Shown here in pieces: positions 34,349 to 44,388 of a DNA stretch of 64,000 nt. The position numbers and the translations under genes are program-made. A model generated the notes under the pieces. That model was not told the DNA's origin and did no database searches. It worked only from the letters and a program-made list of their open reading frames with translations. Source of the stretch: Cytobacillus gottheilii (GTDB lineage Bacteria; Bacillota; Bacilli; Bacillales; Cytobacillaceae); the NCBI RefSeq assembly GCF_001636345.1, contig NZ_KV440945.1, forward strand, positions 4,520,536 through 4,584,535. The letters are read 5' to 3'. Within the stretch, counting starts at the first letter, position 1, and the number at the start of each line of letters is the position of its first letter.

Positions 34349-37336
34349 TCAATGTGCATTTAACTCCGAGTACACTTCCTCAAACATATCCTCCATAATA
34401 AAGCTACGGAAATCACTGTTTTCAAGCATCTTCATAAAGAACTGCTCATTTTGTGACATCCTGGAAATCACAAAATCCATGAACGCTTTTTCATATGAGA
34501 ATTTAAAATTTTCTTTAGTGTTATTGCGAGCTTTTTGAGCTAAATCTTCATTTCTCACAATATCCTCTTTGATTTGGTCACGACTTAATTTATCTGTTTC
34601 TGTAAACTCTGTACCAAATTTATCATTTAGACGATCAATAATGGAAGACAATCGTTCCTTCTCTTCTTCAATTGTTCTTCCCTTACCATGTGAAGGTGGC
34701 TTTAATTCCACTTCCCCATCCTGACTTAGAGAGATACTTCCCTCAAAAACTTTTTCATTTCGATAAAACTGTAATGCTACATCATCTGCAATATAAACTG
34801 TATCCCCACTACCTCTTGGTAGCTTCTTCATTAGATAATTTAAGTAAACAAAGAGTTTATGAAGGTCAACGTCAGCAAAAGGACTGATTTGTAGGATAAA
34901 CGAATACGTTCGAATAAATTTTGAAGAAGCTCCTTTGAAATCATCTTTTTGTTCTTTCGTTAAGTCCTTCTTAAATCTCTCCACTGCTTTATCAATAACA
35001 GCATTCAATTTCTCCTGAGTCTTAACCGTTTTCTTCTTATCACTGAATTCTAACTTACATACTTCCTCTATTTCTTCCTCAGTATATACCTGGCAAGCAT
35101 CCAACTCTTGTTGTAAGTCGTAGAGCAAGTTCGGATCAGTCGTTGATTCCAAGCCTGTTACTTCATAATAAGGTTGAAACGACTTTCGAATATCCTCAGC
35201 ATCATTCACAAAATCAAGGACAAAGGTATCGTTCTTCCCCTTGCACGTTCGATTCAGGCGTGACAGAGTTTGTACAGCTTTAATACCAGATAATGGCTTA
35301 TCAACATACATGGTGTGCAGTAAAGGCTGATCGAATCCCGTCTGATATTTTTCTGCGACAAGTAATACCTGGTATTCATCAGAAGCAAATTTCTCTGGCA
35401 ACTCTTTTTCACCAAATTGATTCATTTCTGGCTCTGTAAAAGATACCCCTTTGTCCTCAATCGTTCCAGAAAATGCTACGATACACTTTAGATCGTCATA
35501 CCCTTTAGCTTCTATATATTTGTCAAACGCTTGTTTGTATCGAACAGCATGAAGCCTACTTCCCGTCACGACCATCGCCTTTGCTCGGCCACCAATCTTA
35601 TGTCTCGCCACTTGTCGATAATGCTCGATGATAATTTCCGTCTTTTGAGCAATGTTATGAGGGTGCAACGATACATACTTAGCGATTTGTTTAGTAGCTT
35701 TACCAGACGGTAGCTCTGGATCATCTTCAATATTCTTAGCAACCTCGTAATACGTCTTGTACGTTGTATAGTATTTCAGGACATCTAAAATAAAGCCCTC
35801 TTCAATCGCTTGTCGCATGGAGTAAACATGAAAAGCATGAGGTTTTCCATCTGCATCTAATGTACCGAACTTTTCAATCGTTTTAGCTTTTGGTGTTGCT
35901 GTAAAGGCAAAGAAGGAGATATTGTCTTGCTTCCCACTTTTCACTATCGTTTCTGCAATCTTTTCCTCGATATCTTCCATATTCTCTTCGGCAATGCGGT
36001 CTGCTTCAAGAGCTTCTTCTAATGTCTTATCAGATAGTAGACTTGTCATCGCTGTTGAGGCTTTACCACCTTGGCTTGAATGAGCTTCATCAATGATAAT
36101 CGCATATTTCCCTCTCGAAAACTCTCCTACCTTTTCTACGATAAAAGGGAACTTTTGTAGAGTTGTAATGATGATTCTTGTACCATTTGTAAGAGCATTG
36201 GCAAGTTGGCTTGAATCCTTATCTATCTTCTCAACCATTCCTGCTTTATGCTCTAACTGATAGACCGCATCCTGTAGTTGTTGGTCTAACACCCTTCTAT
36301 CCGTAATGACAATCACACTATTATATACAGCTTCATCGTTCTCATTATGCAGTTTGGCAAGTCGATGGGATAACCAAGAAATACTGTTGGTTTTCCCACT
36401 CCCTGCTGAATGCTGTATTAAATAGTTGACTCCTACGCCTTTATCCTGAACATCTACTTCAACCTTCCGAACAACATCTAACTGATGATAACGTGGGAAA
36501 ATAACCGTTTCCTTCTTGTCAATGATTTCTCCTGTTGAATCCAATACATCTTCCTGTTTGATAAAGACAAAGCGGAATAAGATATCCAACATACTATTCT
36601 TCTGCAAAATATCTTCCCATAGGTAGCACGTTCGGTAGTTATCATAGACAAGAGGATTTCCTTTCCCACCGTTATTCCCTCTGTTAAATGGTAGGAAGTA
36701 GGTCTTATCCTTATTGAGTCGAGTGGTCATAAAAACATCATCGGTATCCACCGCAAAGTAAACAATCACTCTTTTCTTAAATTGAAAAAGAAGTTCATTA
36801 GGATCTCGGTCATCTTCAAACTGTTTCATAGAATGTTCGACATTTTGACCTGTTAGCTGATTCTTTAACTCCATGACAACAATAGGTAGACCATTTAAAG
36901 AAATCATCATATCCAAGCTATTTTGGTTGTTCTTACTGTAATAGACCTGCCTACTAACCGTAAATATGTTCTTCTCATACAGGTCTTGGAGCATTTGATT
37001 CATGGTGCTTACAGGCTTGTTGTATGCCAATTTTAAGGTAACACCGTAATCTTTAATGCCATGACGTAAGCAATCTATCATCCCACGCTTGTCCAACTCA
37101 CGATGAAGACGGTCTACAATTTTAGCCTTGTACTGCACTTTGTAAGCCTTTTGAAGACGTTCCAGAGACTTAGGCTGTGTAGCTTCTAAAAACTGAAAGA
37201 ACACTTCTATATCAATGGCATGCCTTCTAAACCCCTCTAAGTCTTGCCCTACAATCTTACGCTCGATATAGCCAGAACTTATCAAGGTACTCTCTATATT
37301 TTCTTCAAACCCCTTCTCACTATAATCAATCGCCAT
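34349..37336 (-). CDS. hsdR: Type I restriction enzyme, R subunit
   Basis: The 995-residue protein has the N-terminal nuclease motif VVMELKNQLTGQN (PD-(D/E)XK Lys) near residue 155, then a superfamily II motor with Walker A HSAGSGKTNSISWLSHRLA near residue 310, DEAHSSQGG near 418, FFAFTATPKAK near 478 and QTLSRLNRTCKGK near 690. It translocates and cuts unmodified DNA with HsdM and HsdS. Full length for the family. It is the last of three genes (hsdM-hsdS-hsdR), 15 bp after hsdS. Confidence 0.95.
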   Translation of the reverse strand: MAIDYSEKGFEENIESTLISSGYIERKIVGQDLEGFRRHAIDIEVFFQFLEATQPKSLERLQKAYKVQYKAKIVDRLHRELDKRGMIDCLRHGIKDYGVTLKLAYNKPVSTMNQMLQDLYEKNIFTVSRQVYYSKNNQNSLDMMISLNGLPIVVMELKNQLTGQNVEHSMKQFEDDRDPNELLFQFKKRVIVYFAVDTDDVFMTTRLNKDKTYFLPFNRGNNGGKGNPLVYDNYRTCYLWEDILQKNSMLDILFRFVFIKQEDVLDSTGEIIDKKETVIFPRYHQLDVVRKVEVDVQDKGVGVNYLIQHSAGSGKTNSISWLSHRLAKLHNENDEAVYNSVIVITDRRVLDQQLQDAVYQLEHKAGMVEKIDKDSSQLANALTNGTRIIITTLQKFPFIVEKVGEFSRGKYAIIIDEAHSSQGGKASTAMTSLLSDKTLEEALEADRIAEENMEDIEEKIAETIVKSGKQDNISFFAFTATPKAKTIEKFGTLDADGKPHAFHVYSMRQAIEEGFILDVLKYYTTYKTYYEVAKNIEDDPELPSGKATKQIAKYVSLHPHNIAQKTEIIIEHYRQVARHKIGGRAKAMVVTGSRLHAVRYKQAFDKYIEAKGYDDLKCIVAFSGTIEDKGVSFTEPEMNQFGEKELPEKFASDEYQVLLVAEKYQTGFDQPLLHTMYVDKPLSGIKAVQTLSRLNRTCKGKNDTFVLDFVNDAEDIRKSFQPYYEVTGLESTTDPNLLYDLQQELDACQVYTEEEIEEVCKLEFSDKKKTVKTQEKLNAVIDKAVERFKKDLTKEQKDDFKGASSKFIRTYSFILQISPFADVDLHKLFVYLNYLMKKLPRGSGDTVYIADDVALQFYRNEKVFEGSISLSQDGEVELKPPSHGKGRTIEEEKERLSSIIDRLNDKFGTEFTETDKLSRDQIKEDIVRNEDLAQKARNNTKENFKFSYEKAFMDFVISRMSQNEQFFMKMLENSDFRSFIMEDMFEEVYSELNAH

Positions 37337-37351
37337 TTCTTCCCCTCCCTA

Positions 37352-38701
37352 TTACGACAGCACTTTTTTATAATCCCGCACATCAATTTTTCCTGTGACT
37401 GCTTCATATATGAGAGATTGGCGGTATTCTTTAAGTTTGTTTATTTGATCCTTAATTAAAACTATTCCATTACTAATTTCATTGTTAGCTTCATATAGAT
37501 ATGCTCCGATAGACAATTGCTCTTCAAGTGGTGGGCAAGGAAAGAGTCCATTCTTTATAGCTTCTTTTGATAAACCGTACCTTGTAACCCCGTTAGCTCT
37601 TGAATAAAATTGCTCTCGAATTTGTGATGATTTTAATAGATAAAATAGATACAACCCATTCAGAACACTTTCCTTTGGGCGTAAAAGAGCAAGGTGATAT
37701 CCACATAAAACACCATCTAAATCCTCCCCAACCCAAGTAGGAATTGCTATATCTAATGGTGATTCGGAGTCTTTGGTAATAATTACATCATTTTTCTTTA
37801 AAGTGAAATTTTTTATCTGTTCTGGCTTAGCCGTAGCTTTCATAAACTCAATTTTATTTGTGATTTCGTCATTATAGTAGACATCAACATAGTTACAAAG
37901 CAAAACAGGCGTTTCATTTTCAACAGTCTTTTTATCAACATTACTTGATTCTATTTGCGATAAATTTTTCATTTTTTTTAATTCCCAATGCTCTGGTATT
38001 TGACCTATAAAATCCACATTTGAATCCTTCATATTCACATCAGGATTTAATCCTTTTGTCACTACTTCCGTTATGGTCGCTTGACGTTTTTCTTCGAGTA
38101 ATTCGATCAGTTTTTCTTTGTTTGCTATAAGAGAATCGATTTCAGATGTTTTATTATCGAGGAAACATACAATGTTATTCTGTTCTTGATTAGGAGGAAC
38201 AGGCATTGATAAATTTGCATATTTCTCTGCACTTACATTTTGAATTGTTGCTTGGATAGTATTTTCTCTGATCCAATCTGCATACAACATCGTTTGAGTA
38301 TAATAATATACCAATTTCGGATTTACTATATTTTCATTGGCTCTGTATCGAATTAAATAACCTGCGAAACATGCCTCTAAATCACCTTTATGAATATATG
38401 CTTTACCAACAGTTGCACCACTTCTTGCGAGCAATATATCTCCGTTTTTCAACATATAACCTTTAGCCTTTTCATATGATAGTGACTTAAAAGTTTCATC
38501 TTTTAGGTTTCCTTGTGAATCTAAATCCGTAATTCTAATGTACCTTGGTAAGTCTCTGTCATCTAATTCAGCAGATTCATTTGCACCATACATCATTCTT
38601 TCACTTGATAAATATTTCCATTTTACTACATTCCAATTTTCGGGCAATTGTTCTAACCAATCAACACCGCTCGGATGATAAACATAATGATTTTCCATCA
38701 C
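37352..38701 (-). CDS. hsdS: Type I restriction-modification specificity subunit
   Basis: The 449-residue protein has two target-recognition domains each beginning with a typical start (WLEQLPENWNVVKWKYL near residue 13; IGQIPEHWELKKMKNL near residue 230) and each followed by a conserved coiled helix (VCFLDNKTSEIDSLIANKEK; LIKDQINKLKEYRQ with the ending GKIDVRDY). It sets the DNA sequence that is methylated and protected. It starts in the last bases of hsdM (4-bp overlap). The recognised sequence cannot be predicted from sequence. Confidence 0.94.
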   Translation of the reverse strand: MMENHYVYHPSGVDWLEQLPENWNVVKWKYLSSERMMYGANESAELDDRDLPRYIRITDLDSQGNLKDETFKSLSYEKAKGYMLKNGDILLARSGATVGKAYIHKGDLEACFAGYLIRYRANENIVNPKLVYYYTQTMLYADWIRENTIQATIQNVSAEKYANLSMPVPPNQEQNNIVCFLDNKTSEIDSLIANKEKLIELLEEKRQATITEVVTKGLNPDVNMKDSNVDFIGQIPEHWELKKMKNLSQIESSNVDKKTVENETPVLLCNYVDVYYNDEITNKIEFMKATAKPEQIKNFTLKKNDVIITKDSESPLDIAIPTWVGEDLDGVLCGYHLALLRPKESVLNGLYLFYLLKSSQIREQFYSRANGVTRYGLSKEAIKNGLFPCPPLEEQLSIGAYLYEANNEISNGIVLIKDQINKLKEYRQSLIYEAVTGKIDVRDYKKVLS

Positions 38702-40728
38702 CCCATCACCTTCTTCAACTTCTCCAAGATGCTCTCTTCCAATGCTTTGATCTCTTCCTTGATGACGGCTGAGCTTCTTAGTGCAGTATATTGATAGAAA
38801 TGGCGAGTGAATGGAATTTCATACCCAACTTTTGTTTTGCTCTCGTCAATCCACGCATCAGGAACATGAGGCTTTACTTCACGTTCAAAGTATTCATGAA
38901 TATCTTCTTTTAAAGGTACATTTTCTGTATCACGTAGGTCTGTGTCTGGCTCTGGATTACCTTTACCGTCAACACAAATGTCAGCCATTTCGTCTTTCTC
39001 AGATAGTACATTTAAGATTGCTTTTAGTAAAGGTGAACCTATCGTTAATCCTTTGTCCTTAAACAATTTCTTTAACATTTTCGTGAATTCTTCTCGGTTC
39101 TTGTACTCTATATCTGATTGAATGGACAAAAGGGCATCTACAATGTCTTGTTGCTGTTGCTTTCCAACTTCAATCTCTTTTGCTCCTGTCTCACCTTTTT
39201 TCTTCGATTTAGCTAAGTTTGCAAAGGCTGTTTGAGTGGAAAGCTCTTTTACTCTCTCTTCATCAATTTTAAAGTTCAAACGTAATGGTCGTTCAACAGT
39301 AATCTTATGGTAGCCAAAGTCCTCATTGTCAAAGAGTTTAACATACTCACCTTCTTTTAAATCTCCATATAAGCGAACAATCTCGTTAATATGCTCTTCT
39401 GATAGTTCATTTCGCTTACTACCCATACTTTTCTTCATCTTTTGATAGAAATGAACGCCATTTACAAGCTGAATCTTACCTTTTCTCAAAGGATTTTTTG
39501 CATTGGTTAAAATCCATACATACGTTGAAATGCCCGTATTGTAAAAAAGGTCATTTGGCATAGCTACGATCCCTTCAACCAAATCATTCTCTATCATATA
39601 ACGGCGAATTTCACTCTCTCCACTACCTGCATCCCCTGTAAACAAAGGCGATCCATTCATGATAATAGCCAGACGTGAACCTTTAGGATTGTCTGCTGAT
39701 ACAGGCTTCATTTTAGATACAAGATGTTGTAGGAAGAGAAGTTGTCCATCCGAAATTCTCGGTAATCCTGCTCCGAAGCGGCCATTTAAGCCCATGTTTT
39801 CATGTTCTGCTTTTACCACCTTTTCACTTGGTTTCCACTCCACACCATAGGGAGGATTGGTAATCAAATAATCAAATTTCATATTAGAAAAAGCATCATT
39901 TGATAATGTATTACCAAAACGAACATTCTTAGCTTCTTCACCTTTAATCAATGTATCGGCTTTACAAATGGCATACGATTCCTCATTGATTTCTTGTGCA
40001 AAGAATTCAAGCTCTGCTGTAGGGTTCATTTCCTTTAAGTATTCTTGTGCCACAGAACCCATTCCGCCTGTTCCTGCACATGAATCATATAATGTCTGAG
40101 TAATACCTGGCTTAGTCAAGATGTCTTCATCTTCAAGGAATAATAGATTGACCATTAGCCTTACAACTTCTCTTGGCGTGTAATGATCCCCCGCCTCGGC
40201 ATGCTCACTAAACCTACGAATTAATTCTTCGAAGATATATCCCATTTCGACATTTGAAACAATTTCTGGATGTAAGTCAATTTCGCTAAAACGCTTTACA
40301 ACAAGGTATAGTAAATCATTGCGATCCATCTTTTCAATTTGCTTATCAAAGTCAAAATACTCGATTATATCCCTTGCCGTTTGTGAGAATCCATTTATGT
40401 AATCACGTAAATTATCTGCAATATTATCTGAGTCACTTAATAGTTTAGAAAAATCATACTTACTGATGTTACTGAACTTCTGTTTTGCTTCACGATTTAA
40501 AATTTCATCCCTTGACTCTTCTGGAAGGTTTTTAAACTGCTCATGTTTTTGCAATACAGCTTCTTTTGTATCATCCAGTACACAGTCAAATCTACGCAAT
40601 ACAGCCATCGGCAATACCACTTTCCCGTAGTCGTCTGGTTTGTATGGGCCACGTAGAATCTCAGCTATCGACCATATAAAGTTTACTTTTTCTTGAAAGT
40701 TTATCATCTGTTGTTTGCTCCTTATCAC
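38698..40728 (-). CDS. hsdM: Type I restriction-modification DNA methyltransferase subunit
   Basis: The 676-residue protein has the N6-adenine methyltransferase signature DSCAGTGGMGSVAQEYL (motif I) near residue 215 and the catalytic FDYLITNPPYGVEW (NPPY) near residue 285, preceded by HYTPREVVRLMVNLL. It methylates adenine with HsdS. The C-terminal helical part (about 490-676) is longer than in minimal HsdM. The operon starts here; the next gene upstream (40842) is a probable nuclease and then an XRE regulator. Confidence 0.95.
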   Translation of the reverse strand: MIRSKQQMINFQEKVNFIWSIAEILRGPYKPDDYGKVVLPMAVLRRFDCVLDDTKEAVLQKHEQFKNLPEESRDEILNREAKQKFSNISKYDFSKLLSDSDNIADNLRDYINGFSQTARDIIEYFDFDKQIEKMDRNDLLYLVVKRFSEIDLHPEIVSNVEMGYIFEELIRRFSEHAEAGDHYTPREVVRLMVNLLFLEDEDILTKPGITQTLYDSCAGTGGMGSVAQEYLKEMNPTAELEFFAQEINEESYAICKADTLIKGEEAKNVRFGNTLSNDAFSNMKFDYLITNPPYGVEWKPSEKVVKAEHENMGLNGRFGAGLPRISDGQLLFLQHLVSKMKPVSADNPKGSRLAIIMNGSPLFTGDAGSGESEIRRYMIENDLVEGIVAMPNDLFYNTGISTYVWILTNAKNPLRKGKIQLVNGVHFYQKMKKSMGSKRNELSEEHINEIVRLYGDLKEGEYVKLFDNEDFGYHKITVERPLRLNFKIDEERVKELSTQTAFANLAKSKKKGETGAKEIEVGKQQQQDIVDALLSIQSDIEYKNREEFTKMLKKLFKDKGLTIGSPLLKAILNVLSEKDEMADICVDGKGNPEPDTDLRDTENVPLKEDIHEYFEREVKPHVPDAWIDESKTKVGYEIPFTRHFYQYTALRSSAVIKEEIKALEESILEKLKKVMG

Positions 40729-40841
40729 TTACTCGTTTATAAATTCATTCTATCAGTAATTACTATATAACAAAATAATTTTCCAAATATAAGAAATGAA
40801 AAAAGGATAGATTTAATTCATCCACCCTTCTTCCCAATTCT

Positions 40842-41849
40842 TTATTCTAATAACCCTTCTGGATGTTGCTCCCACATTTCCTTCTGACTTGGCTTGTTTA
40901 GATAAAACGTATAATTCGACAAATAAAATATATACTTATCCATCAAATCAACAAGCTGATCAATCTTATCAAATTTGTGTTCATATTGCTCTACGAGAGT
41001 ATATAGCCTCATATTATTTTCATCTACTATGACTTGTTTATCTATCTTTTCCTCAAAGATGCTCTTCTTAGCACAAATTAACTTGAATATATCCGTAGTC
41101 TCATTCGTGAATTGGCAAGTAACAAAAGCATTTTGCTTGCGATCTGCGAAATACAATTCAAAATCGATGGCAGTTCGCCCTGCTCCATAGCGTAATTTGT
41201 TAATATCCATCGTTCTCTTCTCTCTAAAGAAAAGAGGATACTTAATTTTACTTCTTAATTCCCTTACAATACATTCGTTAGTCCTTTCACGAACAGACTT
41301 CCTTACATAGCCTTCGTATTCGTTATTCGGTGTACGGTGCTGACAACTACTAACGTACTTATCAAACGTAGTCGTATAAGTGTCTATTCCTTGTAACCTT
41401 GGTAAATTATCAATAACCTTTATGATGTGTAGTTGATTCAATTCATCTAAAATTTCAAGGAGATTTGGATTAATTTCAACTGCATAAAACTCTATTCGTT
41501 TATAATTAATACTACTTACTAACTCAGCAACTGTTTCCAAAAAATTGTTTGAAAAGGATACTGCCCCCCAAATTACTATTGAATTATCAGGAGCTTTTAA
41601 AATGAGTTTCTGAATTGACTCAAAGTGAGCCTTATCTGTTGGCTTAATTTGGTTTTCAACAAATAAAAACTTTCCCTGTTCAGTTTCCGCATAGACATCA
41701 ATCTTACTGCCTTGATAATATTTTTCTAATTGGATTGCATTTATTTCTTCTGAAACTATATCCTCTAATGCTTGTTTATTACAAAGCGTAATATATAGAT
41801 TTAAGATATTCTCCCTTTCACTATTGTTCCTGCTCATTTCATTTCCCAC
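40842..41849 (-). CDS. DUF4268-like protein, probable PD-(D/E)XK nuclease fold
   Basis: Residues 30-70 read LEKYYQGSKIDVYAETEQGK then FLFVENQIKPTD, a pattern of the PD-(D/E)XK fold (Asp of KIDV, then E-x-Q in place of ExK). Residues 190-335 (CIVRELRSKIKYPLFFREKR, FELYFADRKQNAFV) resemble the DUF4268 region. It lies between an XRE regulator and hsdM on the same strand, suggesting a helper of the type I system or an independent defence nuclease. Activity is uncertain because Lys is replaced by Gln in the motif. Confidence 0.55.
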   Translation of the reverse strand: MGNEMSRNNSERENILNLYITLCNKQALEDIVSEEINAIQLEKYYQGSKIDVYAETEQGKFLFVENQIKPTDKAHFESIQKLILKAPDNSIVIWGAVSFSNNFLETVAELVSSINYKRIEFYAVEINPNLLEILDELNQLHIIKVIDNLPRLQGIDTYTTTFDKYVSSCQHRTPNNEYEGYVRKSVRERTNECIVRELRSKIKYPLFFREKRTMDINKLRYGAGRTAIDFELYFADRKQNAFVTCQFTNETTDIFKLICAKKSIFEEKIDKQVIVDENNMRLYTLVEQYEHKFDKIDQLVDLMDKYIFYLSNYTFYLNKPSQKEMWEQHPEGLLE

Positions 41850-41899
41850 CTTTAATCTAAATAAGAGGAGAGGAAAAACTCTTCCACTCCAAACGTTAT

Positions 41900-42343
41900 C
41901 TACGCACTTATACCCTTTTTAAATTCATCTACAGCCTGCATAACCTCGTACATATCTCCGATTAACGTTTCTTTTTCCCAATCTAAATCAATGATCACAT
42001 CTACTAAAGACAATAAGGACTTCTTTGCTTGTGGCGTAAATTCATCTACTCCTTCTACTGCAAAACTATTAGACATAACTAATTGTTCAAATGTTAGCGA
42101 GCTTCTAACACTATGATTAGTAGACACTTCTAACAAATCAATGACATCCACTTCCAACGCCTCTGCTAATTTAGAGACAATAGGATAACTTGGACAATTT
42201 CTTTTGTTTTTCTCCAATTTATGGATATATGTTGGACAAATACCCGTCTTGTCCGACAACTGTTGCAATGAATACTGCTTTTTTTCCCTCAGATAAAATA
42301 GCATACTCCCAAAATTTTTATTCATTGATCTTCCCTTTTTCAT
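41900..42343 (-). CDS. XRE-family transcriptional regulator
   Basis: The 147-residue protein has a helix-turn-helix near residues 12-70: FYLREKKQYSLQQLSDKTG, then CPTYIHKLEKNKRNCPSYPI and ALEVDVIDLLEV. The rest is helical and may dimerise. The frame opens at ATG 42343 (GGAGGGTGACAG upstream); ATG 42325 (AAGGGAAG upstream) is an alternative. It heads the minus-strand cluster with the putative nuclease and hsd genes and probably controls it, as C-proteins do for restriction systems. Confidence 0.85.
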   Translation of the reverse strand: MKKGRSMNKNFGSMLFYLREKKQYSLQQLSDKTGICPTYIHKLEKNKRNCPSYPIVSKLAEALEVDVIDLLEVSTNHSVRSSLTFEQLVMSNSFAVEGVDEFTPQAKKSLLSLVDVIIDLDWEKETLIGDMYEVMQAVDEFKKGISA

Positions 42344-42838
42344 TTTCTGTCACCCTCCTAAACGTTTTCGCAATTACGAAATCCTGTTTTGTAAATCAAA
42401 TACCTTATATGATAGATTTGGAGTTGACATTTGATAACCCACGAAAACATATCTATAAGTATTTCTCGAAGAATTCCATTGATGTTTTCTAAGTAACAAC
42501 ATGAACTTCGTCTATCCTGAATTGTTTATTCCTACCTCCCTATTCCTCTTTGCGTAATACCGTTTTCTCGACAACCACAAAAGCATTTACTCCTAATACA
42601 GTTACCTTAAATATAATTGAATACATCTAATATCCTATTCAGTTATCTTTGCAACATTTGAAATCTCCCTCTATTCAAGCATTTATCCTTTAACCTTAGT
42701 CCTTCATCCTACTCTCCTTACATCTATTCTCTCGAACCAGGTCGAACCGTTTTCATATAGAAGAAAACTTGCATTTGTACGAAAATATCAATTAAGGGAA
42801 CTTCGCCCTTAAATCTAATACCAAAGGAGAGTAAGAAA
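42344..42838. other. Intergenic region upstream of the putative replication gene
   Basis: Nearly 500 bp with no gene. It holds promoters for two divergent genes and a hairpin at 42792-42812 (TTAAGGG, 7-nt loop, CCCTTAA) 27 bases before the start at 42839. Such a leader hairpin could control translation of the downstream gene or plasmid copy number. No iterons were recognised. Confidence 0.5.
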
Positions 42839-44272
42839 ATGACATTACAAAAACTATTTACACCCAAGCTATCCAAATTAGGAAAGAAGGCTTATATGAG
42901 CAAAAAGTTAGATAAAGTACGAACGGAATTAAAAGAGCAGGGATACTCAGGAGTAGAATATATGAATAAAGTTTTTGAAGCGAAGCAGGTGTTAGAGAAA
43001 GAACTGGCGAATGGCATCATTCGGAAGTATTTGAAGCTCACAGCAAGCAACAAGAAAATCTTTCAAACTCATATCCTTGGTCACAACCTTACTCCCCTCT
43101 TTCAAACTTCTGATAAAGCCCACTATCAACTACCACCATCAGTAAAGACAGATAAACAATTCACTGATTACATCTCCAAACAAAATCTATTCTCCACTGT
43201 ATTTCCTTCGTTTAAGCGTTTTGATGAAGGGAAATGGGAACACTGTATCTTCTCAAAAAATCACGTAGGGTGGATTTCAAAAGATAACAAAGGGTACTAT
43301 CGCTACTTCTCTAAGAACGTAAAAACGGCTGTAACCATTGGATTTTCTTTACTTGATTTAATTGAGATAGCATGTTCAGATGACAACATTGGAAAGCCTA
43401 TGGGATACCCAACGGCTCGTAGAAGGCTTGCTACAATCCTTAACGTCAACTACAGAGATTTGGAATACGTTAAATATCAACAGAAAAAATATCAAAGCAA
43501 TCAAACAATGATTGATGAAGCATCCGATTGGGATACCCTCTACCCCAACCTCTACTCGATTACCAAAAGTCAGCTTTATATCTTAGATGAACTCCATCAA
43601 TTCGCCTTTCAAAATATTACTGAAAGACGACACGCCATCAAGAATGATACTGTATTCTTTATCTCCATTCGTCACCTTGCCAAGCTCGTTAATGAAAAAT
43701 ACGGAGTTGAAAGACACCCTTCCACTTTTTGTGTGGCTATCAGCCTCTTTGCAGTATTAGGTCTCCTCCACAAAATTCCGTCTGAAATCCTCAATAACAA
43801 AGAAGAATTACTTCAAATCGCCCACTCCATCCAAGGTAACAACAATCATTTTCATCTAATTACCTTCATGACAATTCCGTACTATGATTCAGAACTTCTG
43901 AGAAAAGCTGAGAAAATGGCAAAGCGACTAAGAATGAATAAAATTACTACTGCAAAGCAAATTACGGGTAAGAATTTAAAAATTGTGCTTGGGGAGAAGA
44001 AAGCTAAGTCCATAATAAATGTACGTGAAGTTTCCATTATGAAATTGCAACCAGATAAACTTGAAAGGGTAGCAGAAAAATCTCTTATGGACTTTCCGTA
44101 TGAAGCGTTTGAGGAGGGTTTGGTGAAGAATTTGGAGGAGACTCCTGAAGAAGAGATTTACTCATTGCAAGACTCTTCCCTATTTGATCTACCAGCTAAA
44201 GAGCTGTATGAAATGTCATTACAGCATTTTGAACAGCAAGAGCAATACAATGACTTTGAAGAAGTAGATTAG
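42839..44272 (+). CDS. Putative plasmid replication protein
   Basis: The 477-residue protein starts after AAAGGAGAGTAAGAAA. Its central part (about 225-345) looks like a winged helix of the Rep/DnaD kind (KSQLYILDELHQFAF, SIRHLAKLVNEKYGVERHPS, ISLFAVLGLLHKIPSEIL). A YRYFSKN element and a basic N-terminus precede it; the tail is acidic. It is the only gene in the window of suitable size and fold for an initiator, and it follows a long AT-rich leader and precedes a terminator. It does not match Rep_3, RepA_N or rolling-circle motifs I know, so the function is a guess. Confidence 0.4.
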   Translation: MTLQKLFTPKLSKLGKKAYMSKKLDKVRTELKEQGYSGVEYMNKVFEAKQVLEKELANGIIRKYLKLTASNKKIFQTHILGHNLTPLFQTSDKAHYQLPPSVKTDKQFTDYISKQNLFSTVFPSFKRFDEGKWEHCIFSKNHVGWISKDNKGYYRYFSKNVKTAVTIGFSLLDLIEIACSDDNIGKPMGYPTARRRLATILNVNYRDLEYVKYQQKKYQSNQTMIDEASDWDTLYPNLYSITKSQLYILDELHQFAFQNITERRHAIKNDTVFFISIRHLAKLVNEKYGVERHPSTFCVAISLFAVLGLLHKIPSEILNNKEELLQIAHSIQGNNNHFHLITFMTIPYYDSELLRKAEKMAKRLRMNKITTAKQITGKNLKIVLGEKKAKSIINVREVSIMKLQPDKLERVAEKSLMDFPYEAFEEGLVKNLEETPEEEIYSLQDSSLFDLPAKELYEMSLQHFEQQEQYNDFEEVD

Positions 44273-44292
44273 AGTTGAAAAAGACACGTAAA

Positions 44293-44318
44293 AGCATCGG
44301 TATCAAAATACCGATGCT
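44293..44318 (+). terminator. Terminator after the putative replication gene
   Basis: AGCATCGGTAT and ATACCGATGCT make a perfect 11-bp stem with a CAAA loop, followed by CCTTTG. It lies 20 bp after the stop at 44272. Confidence 0.8.
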
Positions 44319-44388
44319 CCTTTGTATTGATATGTGATATTAAACTAACGCTCTTTAGTTAAAGAAGATATTCTGAGTTGCTCATAAT

